Assembly (NCBI GenBank): GCA_008973525.1
Contig: WACJ01000377.1
Location: forward strand, 186,001-250,000
Length of the DNA stretch: 64,000 nt
Direction of reading: 5' to 3'
Source: Stenopsyche tienmushanensis
Taxonomy: Eukaryota > Arthropoda > Insecta > Trichoptera > Stenopsychidae
The position numbers were made by a program, and so were the translations under genes. Below the pieces are notes generated by a model. It saw only the letters and a list, made by a program, of their open reading frames with translations. It made no database searches and was not told the origin of the DNA. Shown piece by piece: positions 1 through 11,886 of this stretch (positions within the stretch are counted from its first letter, which is position 1; each line of letters starts with the position of its first letter).

Positions 1-475
1 GGCAAGTAGTCATAGTTTTTAAGTATATTGTAATACGATTATTAGGCTTATTATCGAAATGTTTAATGTTGAACAATTGCATTGAGATTTCAAGAACACA
101 GATCGGAAATAATACTCATAGTCGATTGGAAAATCAAGATGTCTATTTTAAGATGTAGGATTTAGGTCCGATTTTTGTATCATTTTTTTTAAGTCACGAC
201 TAACATTCAAATGTATATGTAAAATATGATATTCGGATGTGATTCATTTAGCATTTCATAGCTAAAAGCTTCATTAAGCATCAATTTTTCCTTAGATTAA
301 AGAAAATACATCATATAATATATCATTTTAAAAATATATCATCAGCTAAATAATTGGACTAAAACGTGTCAAATATTTAATTTCAGGTATGAAATCGTGT
401 TTAATATAAAAGCAATCCGCAATTGTTTGATTACGAAATCGACCAACCTTGATCAATCAATAGTCTTAAGTTTCG
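1..475. other. A+T-rich DNA, nothing recognised
   Basis: No open frame of note and no known repeat. A TTTCAG acceptor-like motif ends near 385, but the frame leading into the candidate exon at 476 carries a TAA at 467-469, so this stretch cannot be its coding upstream part. It could be intron or 5' untranslated sequence if that exon is real. Confidence 0.5.
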
Positions 476-579
476 ATGGACGTTGTGAAAAATTGTACAG
501 TGTGGTTCAAAAGAACTGCTGGTGAGCCAAATTCCAAATGTGTCCAGGACTTCAAAATTCATGCAGTAAGAGCTCTCAG
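476..579 (+). CDS. Candidate coding exon, unknown protein
   Basis: An ATG at 476 opens 34 codons beginning MDVVKNCTVWFKRTAGEPNS and ending with two bases of a codon exactly at a good donor (CTCAG|GTAAGG, GT at 580-581). Read through, the frame would stop at once, so splicing is needed for a longer product. An in-frame TAA lies just upstream of the ATG; an internal acceptor after TACAG at 498 is an alternative start of the exon. The donor phase (two bases) fits the acceptor phase of the exon-like segment at 28364, but no intermediate exon was found, so the link is inference. The residues around WFKRTAGEPNSKC faintly resemble a BED zinc finger, without its full metal-binding set. Function unknown; chance remains a real possibility. 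Confidence 0.2.
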
Positions 580-771
580 GTAAGGATAATAAGATTTACA
601 AAATAAATTTGAGCTATCATTTAATTTGTCATCTAAAATATACACACAAAATATTTGGTCTAATGGATGTTTAAATTCTTTGTTTTAGGTAAGTCTTTCG
701 AATAGCGCAATATCAATCCGAAATATCGAAGTTTTCAAATATACTCATACTTTGAGTTAAATACATAATGC

Positions 772-969
772 TTAAAAATACGCAAAACCGAAACATAAAT
801 ATTCTTCAGAATATTGTCGATTATTTTTTCTGATTTTACTGGATACATTTTCTTTTGTATGAGACGTATGATGTCTAGTAATATCGTCACTACTTCTTTC
901 ACTTGTACTCCCTGTGTCATTAATATTTTGGTCTGATTCACGATTTCGTTTGGTAATAAATGTATCCAT
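772..969 (-). pseudogene. hAT transposase N-terminus (ZBED5/SCAND3-like)
   Basis: The frame opens with MDTFITKRNRES and continues through a serine/threonine-rich stretch to NRQYSEEYLCFGFAYF, then stops at 772. That layout (a Met-Asp-X-Phe start, a polar linker, then a basic segment and an S/E-E-Y-L-x-F-G-F motif) is the leader of ZBED5/SCAND3-type hAT proteins, just ahead of their BED zinc finger. The zinc finger and all catalytic residues are absent, so this is a 65-codon stump that cannot act as a transposase. Assignment is by remembered family pattern; a protein search would settle it. Confidence 0.6.
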
Positions 970-1325
970 TGTAACGTAGGCGAGAACTCTCAGCTGAATA
1001 CCGGGGCCCAGTTATCTTCGTCTTGCTTCTGTCGACCAGTCCCAGTTACCTCCGTTCAGACGATTGTTTCTCTACAGCATGTTTATTTACTCCACTTTGA
1101 ACAGACTGCGGCTGCGAGGCGCAGAATACCCAAAGTCTACGTTAAGCGGTTAACATACGCGCAATTGATTTGGCTAATTCAAAATTACATTAACTCTTTC
1201 GTTGACTTTCATAATTTCGCCAACGACTTTTTCGGTTTTCACTGTTTTGCAGAATTTTTCGTTTTTACCAATTTTTTCGCGGTGCACTTGTAATAAGCTC
1301 GCGGTGCATCGGTTGAGAAACACTG
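772..1325 (-). mobile_element. hAT DNA transposon, 5' end remnant
   Basis: On the minus strand the element starts at 1325 with CAGTGTTTCTCAACCGATGC, a typical hAT terminal repeat (CAGTG, then CTCAACC). It runs through about 350 bases of untranslated leader and reaches an ATG at 969 that opens a transposase N-terminus. The homology stops at about 772, so everything downstream, including the RNase-H-like catalytic domain and the other terminal repeat, is missing. The eight bases beyond the terminus, CCCTAGAC (1326-1333), are the expected position of a target duplication, but no partner was found. Known of the family: cut-and-paste elements with 8-bp duplications. Terminus plus leader plus N-terminus in the right order and strand make this assignment firm. 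Confidence 0.75.
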
Positions 1326-1806
1326 CCCTAGACAAAGCGTTTTAAACATAAAAAGTATTTTCTTAACCCTGACCAAACTGGTAAATCTTCAAGTTTAACG
1401 ACTTATTGAACGATTTGTATGACATGTGAGTCGTTAGATTTTGTTTAGAGAATTTAAAAGTTGATATTTCCCATTCGTTCGCAACTTTTTTTGTGACTTT
1501 GGAAGCTCATAACTAGTTTTTTTTAAACCAATTATATAAAATAATGATTTATTTGGATCAAAAATACTTCACAAAAAACAGTTATGAAATTTTGGGTATT
1601 TTTGAAACTTTTTACCTATGTGTGAAACGTAGCAAAAAATCCTCTTAATTCCCCAAAAAAAAAAAAAAAATTGTCGGTCCATGTGCAAAACACCCTTAAT
1701 ATCTGATGCTTTTGTAACTTTGAGGCGGGGGCGCTCTCAGGGGCAAAGTCCCTGGGCGGCTACCCGCCTCCATGTGCTCGTCGAGATGGCAGCGCTAGCG
1801 CACGGG
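1326..1806. other. Intergenic, A16 tract, no gene
   Basis: A+T-rich sequence with an uninterrupted run of 16 A at 1655-1670. The part from 1681 onward is more G+C-rich and leads into the LTR-like repeat, so some of it may belong to that element. No coding signal. Confidence 0.5.
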
Positions 1807-2003
1807 TCCGTTCTTCTATCGGGTCGTGATGTTGCTGGACGAATAGATGGGTATAGACAGGCGTCAAATAGAAATACTCTCTTCTTTAAATAACTATTTA
1901 TTCCACACGAGAGAGAGAGAGATCTGGCTGCAGGAGGGACAACTTCCCGCAGTCAAGGCTAACCGACGACTCTCCCGACTCCGGCCTCCTGCGCGTCACT
2001 ACC
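1807..2003 (+). repeat. LTR-like repeat family A, copy 1 (truncated)
   Basis: This stretch matches the reverse complement of 16411-16225 over nearly its whole length: TCCGTTCTTCTATCGG, then TTGCTGGAC, GATGGG, the ACACGAGAGAGAGAGA block, and the GGCTGCAGGAGGGAC and GACTCTCCCGACTC blocks. It breaks off after GCGCGTCACTACC, where copies 2 and 3 continue. The family termini seen in copy 3 are TG...CA, as in retrotransposon LTRs. No internal retroelement coding region lies beside it, so it is a truncated solo repeat. Confidence 0.65.
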
Positions 2004-3408
2004 TTTTCAAAAAATGGACGTTCCATATAAATATACATACGTATGAATTTTGAACCATCATTATGATTAGCAACCCCCAAAAAGGGACTACTTGTTATTT
2101 ATTACAATTAAACAGTCCATTTACAAAAAGGTGCAAAAATGATATCCATCACTCTCACCATGGTGATTCATAGGGTGACTCTTCACAAATGATCATTAAA
2201 AAAGGTCAGCAATCATTAACAGACGCAATTTGACAATAATTGCGTAGTATTTATGCATGCATTAAGCATTTAGAATTTGAATATCAACAATTTCAATATA
2301 ACAAATTACATATCATTATTTATTTTAATATCTATGTTGAATATAAAAAAAACGAAGCCGGGGGGCATAATTAAGTGCATTAATGTTAAAAAATTGGTGG
2401 TTGAGACGAATATTAAATAAATTTGCAATTATGATGAATAACCTTTAACCTCCGAGTCTTCAAATGATGGTTTCAAAATTATTAATATATTTTGAACCTG
2501 ATGATACGTTGCAGACAATGTGACTGATTGGTCTTCCAACATGCTAGAGCCATTCCTGCGCCTAATACATTGTTATTTGGAAGTGCTGTAAGTATATAGA
2601 AGAGATGATTCGACATTGCTATCATTATTCATATTTGGTCTGGGCCGGGGGCACAGAGAGCAGTTATGATGAACTTTTACGATCTACTTTCAACATTTCA
2701 CGTATGATAATTTTCGCCATTCTTCTTCAAAGTTTGACCTCCAAAACGAGATCATTATTTTCATAATTTACAAACCGCAATGAGTGCGGTTTTGTGAAAC
2801 ATTTTCTTCGACAATAATTCGGAGATAATTTGGATTCGTTATTAGAACGCTTAATTCTGAATGGAGTTTCGAGAAAAGGTTCTATTTGTGCGACGTCGCT
2901 TCTTCTAATTAATGATCTTACAATGTATATTTCAGCAATCCTAAATTGTATTACTTTCACAATAGAAATTTCTAGCCGATTTTCTCGGAGAGGTCATCAA
3001 ATGCCAGACGGTTTATTAACGTATAAAATACTGACAATTTTAATGGAATTAACTGTGTCTACTTTGAGGTGATTGTAGCGAAAATGTCATTTAAAAACAA
3101 TATTCCTGAATTGGAGTGAAAAATACATCATGTTAAATCTTCATTTGAAACGTAGCTCTATATATAGTTCAGAGCTTCTGACTTCAATTAAAACTTAATA
3201 ATTAAGTCAAACATCACTAGAAAGCTTAGCTTAATTTACGACATTAACATTGAGTTTGAATTTCATTGACAGTTGCAACCTAATTAATGCTATAATAAAA
3301 AAATATATTATCTTCATAAGTCAAATGATATTAAATATCTCTAATGCTATACATTTTTATTAAGTTATCGGCAATATGTAATACATAATGATGATTTTCA
3401 ATCCTGTA
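2004..3408. other. A+T-rich DNA, no supported gene
   Basis: Frames of 77-80 codons on both strands around 2727-3072 overlap each other and show no recognisable motif; I treat them as chance. No known repeat was seen. Confidence 0.55.
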
Positions 3409-3452
3409 AGATTGGCAGACAAGTGTGCAACGGCAGACGGTTGCTTGGGTTC
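3409..3452 (+). repeat. Short dispersed repeat C, copy 1
   Basis: GATTGGCAGACAAGTGTGCA and the following GGCAGACGGTTGCTT resemble 21338-21378 with a few mismatches over about 27 bases. Only two copies were seen. It is too short to assign to a family. Confidence 0.35.
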
Positions 3453-4325
3453 GTTGACTCTAACCATATCACGTTAATGAAGAGCAATAACTATTGCTGC
3501 TTGCTACTATCTGCTTTAACTTTATATAAATATCATAACCATTTTTTAACATGAACAAAAAATATCTAAGATTTGAGAGAGCTTTATTGCATTAAAACTG
3601 AGTGCTTTATTTAGCAAATCACATTTTTATTTTTGAAGTACTTCAAATTATACATTCAAAGAAGATGTAAAGGCTAAATTGAAAATCTTTATATTGTACT
3701 CGTTAAAATTAGATTATTCAGTCGGAATACGCATGAAACTCTCCCCATTACATAAGTTAATTGAGAGTATTTAAATATTAAATTTATATACATTTATGAA
3801 GACTCAAAATCGTCCAATAAAGTTAATACATAAAATTGTTCCATTTCATAGGCGATATTAAAAATATTTTTTTAATACGGTAAGACGCTATTAAATTTGA
3901 CCTCTTATCAAAAATGTATACGCGAAATATTACTTCAGAATATGAGATGTTGTCTTCAATGGTTCCCTTTAAAGATACTAAAAGAAAATAATTCTATAGA
4001 TTTGTATGAGGGTCGAATATTTTTATGAAACGTTTACATGGAAATTAATCTTTGAAGTATAAGCACATTGAAATATTCATGTATTCAGGCTTTATACGTA
4101 TTTTTTTAAACAATGATTGTCGGAAATTACCTTGATTGATAGCTATGTGGGTTTTCGAGCACAATTTCAATGCTTTTCATACGATTGTAGCGATTTGTGA
4201 TTTGGTATTCAGCTTTGACGATTCGATCCACGCCGGCAGATTCTCAGAACCAATTCGCAATTCTCTAGTATTGCCAACTTGAATGAGCTCGAATTATTGT
4301 TACTGAAGATTTATGGCGATAGATT
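3453..4325. other. A+T-rich DNA, nothing recognised
   Basis: No repeat, RNA or coding signature found. Confidence 0.55.
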
Positions 4326-4478
4326 ATGCTCGCCATAAATGCTAAATCACTATCCTGCGGAAAAAGTCATTCAATATGCTCGTTGAAATCAATAAGCTAT
4401 CTTAAAGGGAGGCGATCAAAGAAGAAATGTCCAATTTGCAAGCTAGATATGGCGAATTCCAAAACACATCATGTTTAG
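4326..4478 (+). CDS. Short frame with RING-finger-like C-terminal half
   Basis: The frame reads ATG to TAG for 50 codons. It contains LSCGKSHSIC, then about 17 residues later KKKCPICKLDM, a cysteine/histidine spacing reminiscent of the second half of a C3HC4 RING finger (C-x-H, C, then CPIC). The first half of a RING (CxxC) is not visible upstream in any frame, and the CGKSH spacing is off by two residues from the usual CGH. It is unspliced and isolated, between A+T-rich flanks. It could be one exon, a processed fragment or coincidence. No neighbouring gene supports it. Confidence 0.15.
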   Translation: MLAINAKSLSCGKSHSICSLKSISYLKGRRSKKKCPICKLDMANSKTHHV

Positions 4479-5099
4479 TTAATATGATCGCCTATAACAC
4501 CCATCAGACCGGTCTAAACCTCACTTGCTTGGTCAATAACCCGATGATAATTTTTATTTAATAGTTCGAAACAAGTTACAATGATGATACAATGACCTTC
4601 CTTTGAATAAAAAAAATTAAAAAACATGTTTGCATCGACCATGGTGGGCATATCTACTGAAAGGATAGAAGTTATTATTAAATCCAAATCTTGTCATAAT
4701 TTCATGTAAAAGCTAAATTTGCGTCTCAACCATAATAATTGTTAATACATGAAATTCAGCGATCACCGAAAATAACCGTTCAAAACTTATTGACAATACG
4801 AATAGAATGGATTTTTAGACGCTGCATGAATTATCTATGGCCAATAAAGAATATTAGACGAAGAATATTGCAATTCTTTACAACCCAGACAGAAAATCCA
4901 AGTACTTATGCATATACTTATTCCAGCTTCAAGTCTGGCTTAATCCTGAAAGAGATTATCTTGTGTGCTTAATGGGATGTGCAAGAAATTATCCATTCTA
5001 AACTACTCAAATTAAATGAAACAACTATGACAAAAGTCTATTGCCATCAATTAGATAAACCTAAACAGAAATTTGAAGAAAGTTATCAAACGTTTAGAG
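4479..5099. other. A+T-rich DNA, no supported gene
   Basis: A 77-codon frame at 4739-4972 has a vaguely Gag-like composition but no zinc knuckle or neighbouring pol sequence, so it is not called. Confidence 0.5.
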
Positions 5100-5296
5100 C
5101 AGCGGTTCTTAAGCTTATTTATTTCTCGAACCCCATCCCAACTCATGAGACTTAATTTTTCGAACAAACAGATCATCTTACAATGTTTTCTGTAAATAAT
5201 ACCACGAAAATATCTTGTTCAAGTATAGATAAATATATTTTATATTTTCGCGAACCCCCGTCAATAGCTTTGCGGACCCCAGTATAAGAGCCGCTG
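5100..5296. mobile_element. Short non-autonomous hAT element (MITE)
   Basis: The 197-bp unit begins CAGCGGTTCTTAAG and ends CTTATAAGAGCCGCTG-like (right end read as CAGCGGCTCTTATACTGG on the minus strand), with further matching blocks (CGAACCCC on both arms). Flanking octamers GTTTAGAG (5092-5099) and TTCTAGAT (5297-5304) agree at 5 of 8 positions, plausible for an old hAT target duplication. There is no coding sequence. Terminal repeats and flanks point to mobilisation by a hAT transposase in trans. Confidence 0.65.
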
Positions 5297-5358
5297 TTCT
5301 AGATGATTGATTATTTATTTTATTTTATCTATTATCAGTGTTATACGACTCCATTATA

Positions 5359-6114
5359 TACTCAAATATTTTTTTGTGCGATTTCAAAGTTATGCGATAT
5401 TTTTTTAATTTAATTTTATTTCATAGAGAGTTCGTATGGACATATTTTGAATAAAATAGGAAATTAATCATCAACACTAATCTGCTGTCGCTGCCGACTG
5501 CTATCACTGAACTACGACAATTCTTTTTATTCTGGTTTAGATTTTAGAACAAAATGACTTTGTTGTTTTTTTTCGACTTTAAAAATACATTCTCCAAAAA
5601 TACATTCCTATCAGATTTATGTCATTTTTTTTTTAAATTAAAACTGACAATAATGCCAAAAAATGACTGAGAGAATCTGCACAGAACAATGATGATATTG
5701 ACACTGGGTATACTATTTTTTCCGAAGAAGAGAGCGATTTTCAGTCATATTGAAAATCGCAACGAAAATTATCATACAGCGATGATAGTTTATAATTAAA
5801 ATAATTAGTATTTCTCTGGTGGGTGTCTGGCATTTGAGATGCCAGATGTCAGCATCCTTAAAATTTTACCAATGATGCAAGACGTCCTTTAAATATTACC
5901 AAAAATATTTTTTTTTTAGTTGGCTTATTGTTTTCGTGTTTTTTTATTAACTTTTTTTATGCGATTTTATATAGCTGTTTCAAAGTTATGCGATTTTTAA
6001 AATCCATGGAACGCTTCATTACTTTTTCTATGTAGGCCATAGCTTTTGTTGAGCGATTTATTTTTGTACGATTTTCCGCGGAACGTATCTACCGCACAAA
6101 AAAAGGCTTAAGTG
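5359..6114. mobile_element. pogo/Tigger-type element, long copy
   Basis: The left arm (ACTCAAATATTTTTTTGTGC then GATTTCAAAGTTATGCGAT) and right arm (TACCGCACAAAAAAAGGCTT ending AAGTG, then TA) match the 306-bp copy at 43575-43880, which has the same two ends and the same TAGCTGTTTCAAAGTTATGC block. This copy keeps about 450 extra internal bases, including a frame with an acidic stretch (NNDDIDTGY, FSEEESDFQSY) and stops. pogo/Tigger transposases have acidic C-terminal tails, so it may be a relic of the parent gene. Assignment to pogo rests on TA flanks and on resemblance to the elements at 37-38 kb, one of which carries transposase sequence. Confidence 0.55.
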
Positions 6115-6116
6115 TA

Positions 6117-8258
6117 TTCAGTATTTTTACTTTTTTTTTTCTTCTTTCTGCGAAAAAAAATTCTTGTTGAACTCCTCCGAAAATACTTAAAATATTTATA
6201 AGAATTAACCAATTTATATTAAATTTAAGCCTTGGAATGTCGGATAAGTTCTGTCCTCTATATATCTGTACATATTTTGGAAAATCATTTTGAGTTACAA
6301 CACATTAAACTGATGTGAAAGGATAATGAATTTTGTTTTAGTTAAGCTTAAATTATCACAATTTTGCGAAAGTTTTAAAACAACATAAAACACCAAAATT
6401 TGGGATAACGACCCAGTATCAATGCACTTTGCTAATATGATATGGGGAAACATCAAAACTCCCATAACACAATGACAATCGCAACCAGCCGGAAATTGGG
6501 AAAGTTCGGGTTCGTGACCCGGTACAGAGTGTATCATAAACCTTACGTGTATTCACATCTTTCAGAATAATATGCTTACGAAATTTAAATTTCAATCATA
6601 TCATCTATAAAAAAAATATTTATAACCACGAAAATATAATAAATATTCCAAGCGAAATGTATTTTGAAGTACGGTTATTTAAGGGAGCAGAACTTATTAT
6701 TTGTAATATTTTAAAATGGGATGCATTTCATTCCTTGATTCATGAGGCATCCCGTATTTTAGCTGATGTGTAATTTAAGGATTATTGATCCCTGCTTTTT
6801 TTTTTGGAATGCAAAACGGTAAAGTCGTATTTTACATATAAAAAGTCCTTCCTATCTTCATAAATAACCGCAATGAACTCTAAAGACTGGAAAAAACACA
6901 CCGTATCAAATAAATTTCATTTGAAATAAAAAACCAGTCTTATTGGAATATATCAAAGTGTTTTTGACCCGCAAATTATCTAAGATGTCCACATATATAT
7001 ATCATCGGAAGCTATTCAGATTTTTTTCTGATGGAACCTAGAAGATGTCCAATAACTTCGATCCGCTGGGAATTCTTCGTTAATGAGAATTCAAAATGAC
7101 TTCCAGCAGATCCAATCCCACAATATCTTGATAGGCAACGCGATTCCGGTTTTTAAAACCAGCTACAGGGTTGATTGTTAAAGCTATGGTCATTGAATAT
7201 GGAGTGTAAATATCGAACATGAACATAGTTCATGTATTTTATTAATCAATATCAGGAGGCTGTTAATGTATTCCATTGGTGGAATGCAGTCGGATAGAAA
7301 AATAAAAAATAATAATTTTCCATCAAGTATTGTTGTCTTCAAATTTCATTTTGGAATTCCCAGACATATGACTTTTGCGACAATAACATTCAAACGTTTG
7401 ACATTGAAACAAACTCATACTACGAGCGAAAATGTTTTTCTATTCGAATTTAGCATGAAATATGAGTCTTTCTATAGAATGTGTTATATAAATACGAACG
7501 TATTCGCATGCTAAATTATGTCACTCTTAGGATCACTCATGAGTTATATAATATATTCGTGTTGTTCATTGTATGATTTATGCTCGAGTGTTCGTCTTGC
7601 TGTTTATGCATACAATCATTGACCACAGTGCGGCAAAAAAATTAAATAATGTGCGAAAGTATCATTACGGCTTTATATTTCAATCGCGAAAATAAAAGAC
7701 TCAATTTGCATCGCATTAAGAAATTTTGAATAATATGATTGCATTTTTTATCGGACAGCCAGGGTCATAGTTGTCACAGAATCGTACGCCAAATGGGTCA
7801 ATAATAGTTTCGAAAATAAGTAAAATCTGCACACAAAAAATCGCACATAAATGAATAATTAGAGAGTTTATACAACAGATGTATTATGTGTACATTACAT
7901 GCACATCAAAAAAAAAACATAAAATCACACAATTAATGAACGAAACGGTCACGTCATCGTAGATTCCATGGTTAATTTTACAATTTGTGTTTTCGTGACT
8001 GAGACGTGCATTACTGGCCATTTTCGAAAAGCAATTTGTTGGCTTTCATGCGCTTTTTTTCTGATGGATGGCATTGAAGATAAATGAAAATAGATTAGAT
8101 GTTAGCTTTATAAGAAAAAAATATTAATTCTTTCAAGGCTTGTATTGTATATAGCGCATAAACACCTGACAATGCAATGAATGTAATACAATCTTTTTTG
8201 TATTCAAAACTACTCAAGATATTATATTGTATGAAAGAAAACACAACTTTCAAAAATA
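6117..8258. other. A+T-rich DNA, no supported gene
   Basis: One imperfect hairpin of GGGATGC and GCATCCC lies at about 6719-6754. Frames of about 80 codons at 6295-6537 and 7266-7514 show no motif. Nothing else recognised. Confidence 0.5.
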
Positions 8259-9010
8259 CGAGAAATATCCCGAAAGTAAGTGTACTGTGACAATACAGGG
8301 ATTTTAGTTTTTAAGGATTGGTCATACTGAATGATAGAAAGGGATCTCCTGATAAAGCGAGCTTAGCAGGAATACGGTAGTATGTAAATTCACGTTGTAG
8401 TGTCCAGTTACGTGAAAGATGTCGGTAAGAAATTCCGCTAAGTGCGAGCGGGTTCAATTGGAAAGTGAGGATTTTCTGACCTCTATTGTGACTAGAGATT
8501 CAAAAAGATAGTCGTCACTAATTCCCCATCTGCCAAAATATTAAAAACCACAATTTCAGATTTAAAAAATCATGGCTTCAGTGTTTTGGGACCAAAAAAG
8601 CATAATTTTGGTCGAATTTCTGCTTCAGAGAGAGAGCATCAATGCACAACATTATTATGAGACACTAAAAAACTCAAAAGGAGCGTTCAAAACAAAAGGA
8701 GAGGTATGCTGACGAGAGGAGTTTGCTTGTTGCACGACAACGTCTGCCATCTTTTTCGCTCCCTGAAAGAACATATGGGTGGAATTAAATTTTAAACCGA
8801 CGAGCAGGCGCAGAAAGAGGTTCCGAAGTGAGGGAAATAGCTGGCCGGAGAGTTCTTAGAGGAGGGCATAAAGAAGCTTATGCCATGTGTTGAAAATGTT
8901 AAAAAATAGTTGACAAGTGTATAAACAATATTCTGCATTGTTTTTTCAAATACACTTTTTCTAAAAAAAAACATAATAATTTAGTACACTTACTTTCTGG
9001 ATATGTCTCG
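8259..9010 (+). mobile_element. mariner element, internally deleted
   Basis: The termini CGAGAAATATCCCGAAAGTA (8259) and, on the minus strand, CGAGACATATCCAGAAAGTA (from 9010) form inverted repeats of about 28 bp with few mismatches, each flanked by TA (8257-8258, 9011-9012), the mariner target. The unit is 752 bp against about 1.3 kb for complete mariners. Inside are transposase pieces in the correct order on the plus strand, with the middle deleted. It cannot encode an active enzyme. Confidence 0.85.
8419..8900 (+). pseudogene. mariner transposase remnant
   Basis: The order of pieces is: MSVRNSAKCERVQ from 8419, like the start of the helix-turn-helix domain of mariners with an A/P-K-C-E motif; then, after a deletion, MASVFWDQKSIILVEFL with INAQHYYETLKN (8572-8712, frame stopped by TGA); then, shifted, LTRGVCLLHDNVCHLF, whose HDN carries the second catalytic aspartate of the DD34D triad; then LAGEFLEEGIKKLMPC, the usual C-terminal helix region. 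The first catalytic aspartate region (TGDE) and the third (SPDLAP) are absent. Frameshifts, stops and the large deletion make it a pseudogene. Confidence 0.8.
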
Positions 9011-9472
9011 TATATTTATAATAAATAAATTTAAAAAAACACTGTAATACTAGATAACAATCAATTTAATTAGAATTTAAGAAGAAGAATAGAAGATTAG
9101 AAGAAAAAGAACATTTAATTATATACATGCTGAAATTGCGTATTTGGCTTCATTGGACGTTGTTATAAGAGCGCGCACCGAATCATTAATAATAGATCCT
9201 GAAGAAATATTTGTATGTCGATAAAAAATATATGTTTTTCTGTTATCAAATAATTAATTAAAGCGACTGCAAAACCATTTTTTTTAGTATAACGCGACTA
9301 GAAAAATAACTCATTTCCCTAAAATTAAAAATTTGGGGACCAAAGCAACTTTTTTAATAACCTGCTTCACCATCTTTCGATTCCTTATTGCCCAATTCGA
9401 AAGGGAATACGTGGCCCATATTAACTTAACGTTTTCTTGTGTCATAATCTAATTTTAGCATTGTTTATATCA
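9011..9472. other. A+T-rich DNA, nothing recognised
   Basis: No coding or repeat signal was seen apart from the abutting mariner end. Confidence 0.5.
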
Positions 9473-9660
9473 GAGCTGTCAAACTCAAAAGCTATTATGG
9501 GCCAAGTTAAAATAAAAATCTTAAATGGGACGCAAAATCGTGTATTTCAAATGATGACATATTCTTTGAACATTTTTTTAGATCCCTTGAATTATGCGGT
9601 ACTAAAGTGCATGTTTTCTGTGCTTAGAGGTAAATCTGCCATTGGTACAGAAATAAAAAA
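9473..9660 (+). mobile_element. Possible hAT element end
   Basis: CAGAGCTGTCAAACTCAAAA followed by GCTATTATGGGCC resembles the 5' end of hAT (Charlie-like) short elements, which typically start CAGxGxTGTCAAACTC and carry a GGGCC block. No matching right terminus or 8-bp duplication was found, so its extent is a guess. Confidence 0.35.
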
Positions 9661-11886
9661 GGACAATTAAATGTTTCCATCCTAACACTTGGCATCTCTT
9701 CTCTGCTACTATATTTTCTACTCCAGAAGCAATACTGCTAACAGTGATTATTTTCAAAACTGACCCGAGATGAGCATCGTTTATTTAACAATGTTGATCT
9801 ACTCCAAAATATTTATTTACAATTTCTCAGATAATGAGCGATCCCAGATGCGAGACTCCGATGACAAGGACGAGTTCCTCGAGCATAGCTGACATTAAAT
9901 GTTAGACAAAAAATGGCGAAGTGAATAAGTCTTTTCTTGGCAATGGCTTTTTATATTATATATTATTTCTTTCGATGAATTCGATAACCAAAATTTATTT
10001 TAAGCGCGCAGGAAAACCGCATTTTTATAAATATTACTCCAAATTAAGTTCACTTATGTAGCATTTTTATTCAAGTGTGTATTAATACATAACACGCGAA
10101 TATGCATGTGCCGGATAACAATATGTTAACGTCGTAATTATGCTTTGGTATGTTCATATATCGTATACTATTCAAGACGATTATTTTAAATCACTTTTTA
10201 ATTTTTCTGTAATAATGTTTATGAGATATCAATTATGAGCATGTTTGTAGTAACACGTGTATTAAGATGCAGTTTTACGATGTCATTTTGATTTTAGCAT
10301 CGTTTCTTGAGTGCTCGAGGGCTAATGGACGTGCAGAACGCTAATTAATTCATCAACTTTATATTTAAAAATTGATAAAACGAAGTGCGTCGACGAGCAA
10401 AAGTAATAAATTATTTCTGGAGTCGTTTGGTGCAAATTTTGCCCGAGTACGAAATTCGACCCCATAAAATTTCTAATTAATTTTATGATGATGAAATTTA
10501 TACCCCCTTAGATTATATCGCAGCAAATTTTGAATATAGTTAATAATACATGTGTTGTGACAACTTTGCATGAAATAAGTCATATATGTTCATGAGCAAT
10601 AAAGGCGAAGAATCGAGACATCAATGTCTAGCTTGAAAAATTGTTTCTTGATAGTTTTTACTGCATTGCACCAATCCTATTTTTATAAATTTTTATAAAA
10701 ATGCTGAAATTCAAACCGGACTTTCTTAGCCTCGACCTTACATGCAAAAATAACAGCTGAAATAGACGTGCCGTGGAAAAGTAATGCAATTTATAGACTT
10801 GTTTAAAATGCTATTTTATAGCAATTTTATTCTCGTTACAAGCTTCTGAGTAAAACATTGTTAACGGAAGAACTAGCTTTAATGTTTTCATGCTTCGTCT
10901 CAAATGTATATCATGAAACATAATATTAAAATGCATGTCTTTTTTCCCATTCACTTTGTTTCGTGCAGTCACTTCACACAATTATTTAATATTTTGGAGG
11001 ATGTGAGCAATTTTACATGTACACTTCTAATCTTTCAATCATTTTAAATTCGCTGTTGCATTATTCAATAACGAAAGGATTTCTTGAAATGTTTTCCATG
11101 CACAACAATCATTCGTCTTTCACGTACGTTCCATTGAATGCAACTGCCTTTGTGTCATTGGCTAGTATCAGTATTATGAATCTGTTGATGAATTTAATTT
11201 TGAAATAAAATGAGCTCAACTTTTCATACATAGCAAATGTAAATATTTCTACAATTTAGTGTCAAAATTTAAATATATATTTATATTTATTCATTAAGTC
11301 AAATATGGTCATTCATTGTGTCAAATATGGAGCCCAACTAACTGTTTCATAAAGTGATTTTATCTGTCCGAATTTTTTTAAAAGTATAAATTAAAACAAT
11401 TCATTTGCAAATATTATACATTTGTAACATTCATTTTTTTCATGAATTCATAAAATTAGTATGGTATTTGCAGTCTTGTGTGGCGTTCAATAGCTCGGAA
11501 TCTTATTTCTGACACCAGTGAAAAGTTTGTACGTGACTGTATTAAAAATATTCAAATGACGATGATTATATTCGTATTATAATAGTTTTTATTTAATTAT
11601 TTAAAATCTATGTTGAATTGGAAAATCACAAAAAATGAGGTTTTATATTTAAAAAAATTCAGGATATAATAAAAGTTCAAATCCAGATTCCTAGTAGCTT
11701 AAGTATAAGAAGTTGATATAAATACAGATTTGTAAGTCAATCCGCAAAAATCGATATGATTAAATGGGTCACAAGAAATTCGTCTTCTAATAAAGTTATT
11801 TCTGATTTGATACGTGTATTCGTTGAGCATTTCACTGTGTTATGGTAATCGAATAACGATACGAGTTATTCAAATTTCAACGTATA
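9661..11886. other. A+T-rich DNA, no supported gene
   Basis: A TTTCTGACACCAGTGAAA motif at about 11504 recurs at 18776. No frame above 65 codons with any recognisable motif. Confidence 0.5.

Noticed and set aside
4739..4972. Gag-like 77-codon frame
   Set aside because: Only a loose compositional likeness to Gag; no CCHC knuckle, protease or RT nearby.
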